Shown here: one piece after another, positions 1-4,439 of the stretch
Position numbering within the stretch: the first letter of the stretch is position 1
Layout of the letters: the number at the start of each line of letters is the position of its first letter
Source: Caldifarciminota bacterium
GTDB lineage: Bacteria; Hydrothermota; UBA3072; WFRC01
Length of the DNA stretch: 6,367 nt
Assembly: GCA_015486685.1 (NCBI GenBank)
Contig: WFRC01000139.1
Location: 1-6,367, forward strand
Reading direction: 5' to 3'
Notes under the pieces: generated by a model
The model's input: only the letters and a program-made list of their open reading frames with translations
Database searches by the model: none
Told to the model about the DNA's origin: nothing
Position numbers and translations under genes: made by a program

Positions 1-1
1 G

Positions 2-1474
2 TATGGAGTTACATTTAGATATATTGAAAAACTTATTACAAAATCACAAGGAATTAACATTAGTGCTCTGAATGTTCATAAAAAGATAAAAACGCTTTAT
101 CCCAAAGACTTTCAGGAAGAACAAACAACGGTATGGAGTTTTAGGCAGAGAGGAAAATGGGCTACCCATAGTGGTGAATATAGAGGGAACTGGTCTCCTT
201 ATATTCCAAGGAATGTCATACTTAAATATTCAAAGCCTGGTGAAACGGTGCTGGATTATTTTTGTGGTGCAGGAACTACAGCAGTAGAAGCAAAATTGCT
301 TGGAAGGAAATGTATAGCCCTTGATATCAATGGTAAAGCGATAGAATTGGCAAAAAAGAATTTAGATTTTCCAATAAAATCTCATCAGTTAACCTTTATT
401 GATGGTAAGAATAATTTGCAAATTTATGAGCCTGAACTTATGATTAATGATGCCAGAGATTTATCATTTCTGGAAGATGGGGCTGTAGATCTAATCTGTG
501 CCCATCCACCTTACTCAAATATTATTCAGTATACAGACTCAAAAAAGGATGATCTGTCATATCTTGATATCAATGATTTCTTAAAAGAGATGACAAAGGT
601 GGCAAGAGAAAGTTTTAGAGTCTTAAAGCCAGGCAGACAATGTGCTATCTTAATTGGGGATACACGCAAGAAAAAACATATAATTCCATTAGGGTTTAAA
701 CTTATAGATGTTTATCTGAAAGCAGGTTTTAGATTAAAAGAACTTGTTATCAAGCGCCAACATAACTGCAAAACTACAGGATTCTGGTATACAAATAGCA
801 TAAAATATAATTTTCTCCTTTTAGCCCATGAATATCTCACAATTTTTGAAAAACCTGAAACACCACATTCATCAAGGGTAAAAGAGAGAGATGCAGACTA
901 TACCTCAGTTATTCCCTCTATTGTAGAAAAAATACCACTGAAAAGAAAATTGGAAGCAATTGAAACTACCACAGTATGGATATTACCAAGTAAGGATTTT
1001 GAAAAACGCTTAAATAAAAATGTAGTTGATAGATACGCAAAAGAAGGAAATTATTCAACTATAACTTTTGTTTCCCCTCGTAAAAACGAAGCTAAATCTA
1101 CTAAACAAATGAACAAAAAATTGCTTTTTATCAAATCCCCATTTTTGAATAAGCCTCTTTCTCTTTCAAACATTGGAAATTATTTAGAAGGAATAAAAGA
1201 AATTATGCATCAAGAATTGCCTGACTTAAATGAAGGAGGATTTGTAGTAATCCAAACTAGCGATGTAAGAATTGATGGATACATAGAACCACTTGCTAAA
1301 AAAATAGTAGATATGCTAAACCTTGATAACTTATGGCTTAGGGAAATTATAATCCTTGTTCAGGATGGAGAGAATTCTGTTGACCAGCATACAAAGAATT
1401 ACTTAAAAATAGTTCATCAATATCTACTCGTATATGAGGTAAAAAAGGAGAAAAATAAATGGGAAACTTTATGA
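2..1474 (+). CDS. DNA amino-methyltransferase (N4-cytosine/N6-adenine type), 5'-truncated by the window edge, with a decayed second methylase half
   Basis: This enzyme probably transfers a methyl group from S-adenosylmethionine to an exocyclic amino group of a base in a specific DNA site. The frame is open from base 2, so 490 C-terminal residues are visible and the true start lies outside the window. The GTG at 248 is internal: conserved family sequence precedes it (TTVWSFRQRGKW at 125-160, then YRGNWSPYIPRN and a motif X-like stretch). Motif I is DYFCGAGTT (about 254-280). Catalytic motif IV is HPPY (503-514), a variant of D/N/S-PPY that I recall as common in one branch of these enzymes. The order X-I-IV resembles alpha or gamma class. 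After IGDTRK and LLAHEYL the pattern recurs from 965 to 1441: TTVW, NVVDRYAKEG, KSPF in place of HPPY, and YLLVYEV. The second half lacks motif I and so is unlikely to be catalytic. The target site cannot be read from the sequence. The gene overlaps the next one by 16 bp. Confidence 0.9.
   Translation, partial: YGVTFRYIEKLITKSQGINISALNVHKKIKTLYPKDFQEEQTTVWSFRQRGKWATHSGEYRGNWSPYIPRNVILKYSKPGETVLDYFCGAGTTAVEAKLLGRKCIALDINGKAIELAKKNLDFPIKSHQLTFIDGKNNLQIYEPELMINDARDLSFLEDGAVDLICAHPPYSNIIQYTDSKKDDLSYLDINDFLKEMTKVARESFRVLKPGRQCAILIGDTRKKKHIIPLGFKLIDVYLKAGFRLKELVIKRQHNCKTTGFWYTNSIKYNFLLLAHEYLTIFEKPETPHSSRVKERDADYTSVIPSIVEKIPLKRKLEAIETTTVWILPSKDFEKRLNKNVVDRYAKEGNYSTITFVSPRKNEAKSTKQMNKKLLFIKSPFLNKPLSLSNIGNYLEGIKEIMHQELPDLNEGGFVVIQTSDVRIDGYIEPLAKKIVDMLNLDNLWLREIIILVQDGENSVDQHTKNYLKIVHQYLLVYEVKKEKNKWETL
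1447..1461 (+). promoter_or_regulatory. Ribosome binding site and start choice for the glycosylase-like gene, inside the methylase gene
   Basis: GGAG at 1447-1450 lies 8 nt before the ATG at 1459. A second in-frame ATG at 1471 overlaps the methylase stop as ATGA but has only a weak GGGA before it. I prefer 1459. Either start places the ribosome binding site inside the end of the methylase gene, so translation of the two genes is probably coupled. Confidence 0.65.
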
Positions 1475-2796
1475 AATTTATTAAGGAAATCAATCAGAGA
1501 ATGGGGATACCTCTACCTTCCTCATGGACTAATCTTACTGAAATTCAGATTTCTCAACGTTTTCTGGAAAAATTAAACGAGTACTTTTTCCAAACTTATG
1601 AAGGGATAGGTATCACTACTTTTAATGGAAACGAACTTCAATACTTTTCTGAGTTTCATAAATTCTGGAAGGCACATCATAAAGAGATATTAAATGCAAG
1701 AGTTGATCGAAAACAAGCAAAATTAGCTGCTCAATCCTTATCAGATGGTGTAAAAAAATATGGCAAAGAAATACTTGGAATAACGCATCAAACTTTAGGC
1801 TTATCACCTCAATCTATAGCTCAAGTCAGGTTTTTTACCGCCAATCAAGATTTTAGAGAACCTCCTGAAAATCAATTTGAAAAATATTTTGCTGATCCTA
1901 CAAAATTTGATGCTCAAGAGATTGCCACTGCTCCCGAAGATTTCTTAAAATTTTTAGGTTTAACCCGTTTATCGCAAACTGATAAACGTCTTGATTTTGC
2001 CCGCAACTCCGCCCGTTTTCTAATAGAAAACAATATTTTGGCATTTAATATAGCTGAACATTTTAACAACGATGCTGTTAGAATAAGAGAATCTTTAGTA
2101 AATTCTCCAAATATAGGTTATGGATTAAAGAAGGCTAATATGTTTATACGAGATATGGTTGAATTAGGTGTATGGCCTAATTTGCTAAATTTCGACAGGA
2201 TAGATGTTGCTAGTGATATCAATACAATGAAGTTAGCTTTACGAACCCGTATTTTACAAACTGATATTCCCTTATTATCCAGTTTTTTGGATATATTTTG
2301 TTATCAATATAGCTATATTGACGAAATGAGTGCCAATGCATGGAGAACTGTATGGGAAGAATGGAAAAAATTAGATCTATCTACGGCGCCCTCATCACCT
2401 TGCCAAATGGATTTTCTACTTTACCGGATTGGTCGTGAGTATTGTAAATATAATGTTGTACAATATGAGTGTGAAAACAGACATACGTTTTATCATTTTG
2501 GTGCGCGGCTAAAAAAATGTCCCATATGTCGAACACCAGCACATGCCAAAAAAAGTTTTCTACCATGTCAAATAGAATCTCTACAATTACCCCGCGAAAA
2601 TGGGAAACTCCTTTTGAAAGAAAATAATTTATTAAGAATATTTGATGGTACCTGTATATTTGAAAAAGTTTGTAAACCAAAAACTGGTAAATTTCGTGCT
2701 CTAAATCCACCTAAATCCATTTCCATTAAGGGACAAACGAGTTGGACTAATTCCTATGCGTATAGAGAAAAAGGTGGCGGTGGTATGATGGGGTGA
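1459..2796 (+). CDS. HhH-GPD DNA-glycosylase-like protein with a C-terminal zinc-binding motif, partner of the methylase
   Basis: I do not recognise a named family; the call rests on local patterns. Residues 120-330 resemble the all-helical HhH-GPD glycosylase core. SPNIGYGLKKANMFIRDM (216-233) fits the helix-hairpin-helix, with K224 falling where OGG1-type glycosylase/lyases carry the catalytic lysine. VASDINTMKLALRTRIL (250-266) fits the stretch holding the catalytic aspartate (D253). PCQMDFLLYRIGREYC (314-329) resembles the closing helix of that fold. Residues 336-362 contain C338-x3-H342 and C354-P-I-C357, a probable zinc site; C370, C399 and C405 follow. The tail is glycine-rich (GGGGMMG). 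I see no PD-(D/E)xK, HNH or GIY-YIG motif. Coupling to a DNA methylase suggests restriction by base excision, or repair linked to modification. T:G glycosylases beside 5mC methylases (Mig.Mth with M.MthTI) are a partial precedent. Fold is moderately supported; activity and target are inference. Confidence 0.55.
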   Translation: MGNFMKFIKEINQRMGIPLPSSWTNLTEIQISQRFLEKLNEYFFQTYEGIGITTFNGNELQYFSEFHKFWKAHHKEILNARVDRKQAKLAAQSLSDGVKKYGKEILGITHQTLGLSPQSIAQVRFFTANQDFREPPENQFEKYFADPTKFDAQEIATAPEDFLKFLGLTRLSQTDKRLDFARNSARFLIENNILAFNIAEHFNNDAVRIRESLVNSPNIGYGLKKANMFIRDMVELGVWPNLLNFDRIDVASDINTMKLALRTRILQTDIPLLSSFLDIFCYQYSYIDEMSANAWRTVWEEWKKLDLSTAPSSPCQMDFLLYRIGREYCKYNVVQYECENRHTFYHFGARLKKCPICRTPAHAKKSFLPCQIESLQLPRENGKLLLKENNLLRIFDGTCIFEKVCKPKTGKFRALNPPKSISIKGQTSWTNSYAYREKGGGGMMG

Positions 2797-2932
2797 AAAA
2801 ACAGTTTTAATGTTTTAAGGTTTATTTTAAGGGAACGATTTTAAGGGGATGGGGTTTGACGGTATGACACTTTTAATGGTTTTTAAAAATGAAATTTAGT
2901 TTGAGTGGAAGCAGTTTTCAAATTTTCAAATC

Positions 2933-3010
2933 CACCGCTTTTGCGAAAAACCGGTGAGCTGAAATCGTTGTAAATCCTTAAAAATTGGCCTCCACTTTTG
3001 CGAAAAAGTG
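2933..3010. repeat. Two related hairpins sharing a CTTTTGCGAAAAA core
   Basis: The first hairpin pairs CACCG (2933-2937) with CGGTG (2952-2956), with TTTT/AAAA pairing inside. The second pairs CACTTTT (2993-2999) with AAAAGTG (3004-3010) perfectly, around a GCGA tetraloop. The shared core suggests two copies of one small palindromic repeat with diverged flanks. Confidence 0.7.
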
Positions 3011-3021
3011 AAAAACAGAGA

Positions 3022-3040
3022 TGCTGAAATAAATTCAGCA
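3022..3040. repeat. Perfect hairpin TGCTGAA-ATAAA-TTCAGCA
   Basis: The two 7-bp arms (3022-3028 and 3034-3040) are exact reverse complements around a 5-nt loop. The hairpin sits in a phrase ending GCATGGCAGG, close to the GCATGACAG endings of the repeats further right, so it probably belongs to the same broad repeat group. Confidence 0.7.
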
Positions 3041-3068
3041 TGGCAGGATTATGTAATCCTTTACCCAC

Positions 3069-3197
3069 TTTTCAGCGGGGTCAGTCATAAAAATTAAAAA
3101 ACTCAAAAGCATAAAACACCCTCCCTTAATCCCTCCCATCAAGGGAGGGAGATTGAAAGAAAAAGAAAGATGCTTCACCGATGGCTCAGCATGACAG
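3069..3197. repeat. Composite repeat module, copy A (left of hicBA)
   Basis: In order: TTTTCAGCGGG, GGTCAGTCAT, an A-rich tract, a CCCTCCC tract, a perfect hairpin TCCCTCCC (3130-3137) / GGGAGGGA (3143-3150) with loop ATCAA, GATTGAAAGAAAAAGA, and a GATGCTTC...CTCAGCATGACAG unit (3169-3197). The same elements in the same order recur at 4192-4359. This copy lacks the 30-bp insert present in the hairpins at 3400 and 4262, so it represents the uninterrupted state. Confidence 0.85.
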
Positions 3198-3220
3198 GAG
3201 GTGGAAATTGAGTATTTATC

Positions 3221-3236
3221 GGGGCTGGGAAGCCCC
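3221..3236. repeat. Hairpin GGGGCT-GGGA-AGCCCC
   Basis: A perfect 6-bp GC-rich stem closes a GNRA-type tetraloop. It is followed by TCCTACTCCCAG and not by a T-run, so it looks like another dispersed palindrome, not an intrinsic terminator. Confidence 0.6.
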
Positions 3237-3250
3237 TCCTACTCCCAGAT

Positions 3251-3323
3251 GAACTGGGAAGTAAGAAGTAGGAACTGAGAAGTGGGAAGTAATAAAAACC
3301 GTGATGCGTGGCCGTGATTCGTG
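3251..3323. repeat. Short direct repeats (TGGGAAGTAA and CCGTGATKCGTG types)
   Basis: TGGGAAGTAA occurs at 3255-3264 and again at 3283-3292, with GAACTG at 3251 and 3272 in the same purine-rich tract. Next to it, CCGTGATGCGTG (3299-3310) is repeated as CCGTGATTCGTG (3312-3323), matching at 11 of 12 positions. Both are simple direct duplications without coding potential. Confidence 0.65.
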
Positions 3324-3356
3324 ACAAGGATAATGCGGAATTAATAGATTAACGAC

Positions 3357-3375
3357 GCATTGACACGGTCAATGC
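3357..3375. repeat. Perfect hairpin GCATTGAC-ACG-GTCAATGC
   Basis: Arms of 8 bp (3357-3364 and 3368-3375) are exact reverse complements around a 3-nt loop. No T-run follows. The hairpin stands just before the second CCCTCCC element. Confidence 0.65.
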
Positions 3376-3387
3376 ACTCCAGATTCA

Positions 3388-3450
3388 CCCTCCCTTTTAT
3401 CCCTCCCCTGTCTGCGTGCGGACACGCACAGGTAGACATCAAGGGAGGGA
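3388..3450. repeat. CCCTCCC hairpin, copy B, carrying a nested 30-bp palindromic insert
   Basis: The outer arms TCCCTCCC (3400-3407) and GGGAGGGA (3443-3450) match copy A exactly. Between them lies a 30-bp insert (3408-3437) that copy A lacks. The insert itself folds: TGCGTG (3413-3418) pairs with CACGCA (3423-3428) around CGGA, and CCTG (3407-3410) pairs with CAGG (3429-3432). A palindrome therefore sits in the loop of another palindrome. Confidence 0.85.
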
Positions 3451-3475
3451 AATAAAGAGGAAAATGCCTATTTAA

Positions 3476-3577
3476 TGAGATTGTTCGCTCGTTTCACTCG
3501 CTCACGTCTTCGGCAGTTCGTTCGTTTTACTTACTCACATCTTCGGTAGCTTCGTCGCTTCGCTCCTCGCAATGACA
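3476..3577. repeat. TGAGATTG...CAATGACA element, copy 1, with a 33-bp tandem repeat inside
   Basis: The ends TGAGATTG and CAATGACA are imperfect inverted repeats (6 of 8 positions). Inside, 3489-3516 is repeated at 3522-3549 with 23 of 28 bases identical, and all five differences are transitions. A third partial unit starts at 3555, keeping the 33-bp period. The copy at 3631-3703 has one such unit and the copy at 4382-4419 has none. Confidence 0.75.
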
Positions 3578-3589
3578 GAGAAAAAGAGA

Positions 3590-3703
3590 GATGCTTCACC
3601 TTCGACTCAGCATGACATCCACCCATCCTGTGAGATTGTTCATTCGCTTCGCTCACTCACGTCTTCGACTTCCACGCCTGCCTCTGACAGGCTCGCAATG
3701 ACA
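3590..3703. repeat. GATGCTTC unit followed by TGAGATTG...CAATGACA element, copy 2
   Basis: The GATGCTTC...CTCAGCATGACA unit (3590-3616) is followed by CCACCCATCCTGTGAGATTG (3619-3638), a 20-bp string repeated exactly at 4370-4389. One 33-bp-type unit starts at 3644. A small hairpin, GCCTG (3676-3680) with CAGGC (3688-3692), stands just before the CTCGCAATGACA end. Confidence 0.75.
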
Positions 3704-3726
3704 AAGGGGAAAAACGAATTTTGTTC

Positions 3727-3759
3727 TTGACATTAAGAAAAATTTTGTTAACATATAAT
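3727..3759 (+). promoter_or_regulatory. Probable sigma-70 promoter of hicBA
   Basis: TTGACA (3727-3732) is a perfect -35. A perfect TATAAT lies at 3754-3759, but the 21-bp spacing is too long for a standard pair. The alternative -10 TAACAT (3749-3754) has a 16-bp spacer. The inverted repeat ACAT-ATA-ATGT (3751-3761) overlaps the -10 region and could be an operator. The promoter lies after the last repeat and 29 bp before the hicB start. Confidence 0.55.
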
Positions 3760-3772
3760 GTAAAATATAAAT

Positions 3773-3779
3773 AGGAGGT
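3773..3779 (+). promoter_or_regulatory. Strong ribosome binding site of hicB (AGGAGGT)
   Basis: AGGAGGT lies 8 nt before the ATG at 3788. This fixes the start and indicates strong translation of the antitoxin, which is the first gene of the pair. Confidence 0.75.
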
Positions 3780-3787
3780 AAACAAAT

Positions 3788-3994
3788 ATGGTAAAACGCT
3801 TTACTCTGGAATACTGGATTGATGATAACTGGTATGTAGGCAGATTGAAAGAAGTTCCGGGTATATTTAGTCAGGGGGAAACTCTCAAAGAACTGAAAGA
3901 AAATATCCAGGATGCCTATTATTTGATGATGCAAGATAACGAAGATATTCCTTCTCCTAAAACTCAAACGAAAGAAGTTCAAATCACCGTGTGA
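3788..3994 (+). CDS. hicB: HicB-type antitoxin, short form (UPF0150-like)
   Basis: This is the likely antitoxin of a type II toxin-antitoxin pair, neutralising HicA by direct binding in the cytoplasm. The 68-aa protein shows the usual HicB pattern: an early strand (FTLEYWIDDNWYVGRL, 5-20), the turn KEVPGIFSQGETLKEL (21-36), where HicB proteins typically have a P-G followed by a G-[DE]-T, and an amphipathic helix (KENIQDAYYLMMQDNE, 37-52). It ends at residue 68 with no room for the C-terminal helix-turn-helix or ribbon-helix-helix domain that longer HicB proteins use to repress their promoter. Self-regulation, if any, must work differently. The antitoxin gene comes first, the reverse of the classical hicA-hicB order. 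Its stop TGA (3992-3994) overlaps the next gene's GTG by 3 bases (shared string GTGA). The family call is confident because of the partner. Confidence 0.82.
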   Translation: MVKRFTLEYWIDDNWYVGRLKEVPGIFSQGETLKELKENIQDAYYLMMQDNEDIPSPKTQTKEVQITV

Positions 3995-4170
3995 AACGCA
4001 ATTCTCTTATTAAAGAATTAGTTAATAAAGGTTGTTACTTAAAACGGCATGGCAAAAAACACGATATTTATATTAATTCCAAGAATGGAAGAACAGCACC
4101 CATCCCAAGACATTCTGAAATCAAAGATAGTCTTTGTAAACTAATAAAAAAACAACTTGAGATAGATTAA
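3991..4170 (+). CDS. hicA: HicA-type mRNA interferase toxin (59 aa, GTG start)
   Basis: This short gene encodes a probable HicA toxin, a double-stranded-RNA-binding-like ribonuclease that cleaves mRNA and halts growth when free of HicB. The protein begins MKRNSLIKELVNKGCYLKR, the usual opening helix and strand. GKKHDIYIN follows, where HicA proteins carry G-x-x-H with the catalytic histidine (H24 here). Next come NGRTAPIPRHSEIK (32-45), matching the V-P-R-H-x-E-I signature, and a closing helix. The length is normal for the family. The start is GTG at 3991-3993, sharing GTGA with the hicB stop, so translation depends on the antitoxin gene and keeps toxin below antitoxin. The stop is TAA at 4168-4170. 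All expected motifs are present, so the toxin looks intact. Repeat DNA follows within about 20 bp. Confidence 0.85.
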   Translation: MKRNSLIKELVNKGCYLKRHGKKHDIYINSKNGRTAPIPRHSEIKDSLCKLIKKQLEID

Positions 4171-4191
4171 ATTTATTCGAATATGCGTAAA

Positions 4192-4359
4192 TTTTCAGCG
4201 GGTCAGTGCGGTCAGTCATCAAAAATCAAAAACTCGAGAAATAAAAAACACCCTCCTTTAGTCCCTCCCCTGTCTGCGTGCGGACACGCACAGGTAGACA
4301 TCAAGGGAGAGAGATTGAAAGAAAAAGAGGGATGCTTCGCCGATGGCTCAGCATGACAG
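4192..4359. repeat. Composite repeat module, copy C (right of hicBA), with the 30-bp insert
   Basis: This copy repeats the order of copy A: TTTTCAGCGGG, GGTCAGT (tandemly doubled here), an A-rich tract, CCCTCC, TCCCTCCC (4262-4269), GATTGAAAGAAAAAGA, and the GATGCTTC...CTCAGCATGACAG unit (4331-4359). The hairpin carries the same 30-bp insert as copy B (4270-4299). Its right arm GGGAGAGA (4305-4312) has one mismatch. It fills most of the gap between hicA and the convergent saccharopine dehydrogenase gene. Confidence 0.85.
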
Positions 4360-4369
4360 AAAAAGAGAA

Positions 4370-4419
4370 CCACCCATCCTGTGAGATTGCTTCGCTCCCG
4401 TTGGTCGCTCGCAATAACA
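4370..4419. repeat. TGAGATTG...CAATAACA element, copy 3 (shortest form)
   Basis: It opens with CCACCCATCCTGTGAGATTG (4370-4389), identical to 3619-3638, and closes with CTCGCAATAACA at 4419. It contains no 33-bp unit. It ends 20 bp before the stop of the saccharopine dehydrogenase gene on the other strand and could form a stem in that mRNA, but no T-run marks it as a terminator. Confidence 0.7.
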
Positions 4420-4439
4420 AATACTTTCTATATCCTCAT

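Larger units (their letters stand above)
2797..3726. repeat. Gene-free mosaic of palindromic and direct repeats
   Basis: This stretch has no credible gene. It starts with AT-rich DNA in which TTTTAA occurs five times (2805, 2813, 2825, 2839, 2871). From about 2930 on it is mostly short hairpins and direct repeats from several families, listed separately below. No hairpin is followed by a T-run, so I call no intrinsic terminator for the methylase operon. Confidence 0.8.

Noticed and set aside
248..250. GTG as the start of the methylase
   Set aside because: The same frame is open back to base 2, and the residues before it (TTVWSFRQRGKW, YRGNWSPYIPRN) are typical of the family. GTG 248 encodes an internal valine just before motif I.
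2381..2710. 109-aa minus-strand open frame, and a smaller one at 1622-1807
   Set aside because: Both are antisense to the glycosylase-like gene and show no recognisable protein pattern or ribosome binding site.
1459..2796. Classical PD-(D/E)xK, HNH or GIY-YIG restriction endonuclease
   Set aside because: I could not find a convincing spaced PD...(D/E)xK triad, an HNH motif or a GIY...YIG pair. The Cys/His cluster near the end lacks the neighbouring N and H of HNH enzymes.
2883..3068. 61-aa minus-strand open frame
   Set aside because: It is translated repeat DNA: the FRKSGG motif occurs twice because it spans the two CTTTTGCGAAAAA hairpins. There is no ribosome binding site and no protein-like pattern.
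3119..3150. Intrinsic terminator or RNA element
   Set aside because: The GC-rich hairpins here and at 3221, 3357 and 3400 are not followed by T-runs, and some recur as dispersed repeats, so they are better read as palindromic repeats.
3489..3565. CRISPR-like array
   Set aside because: The 33-bp units are directly adjacent, differ from each other, and have no unique spacers between them; no cas gene is near.
3653..3982. 109-aa minus-strand open frame
   Set aside because: It overlaps the convincing hicB gene antisense and runs into repeat DNA.
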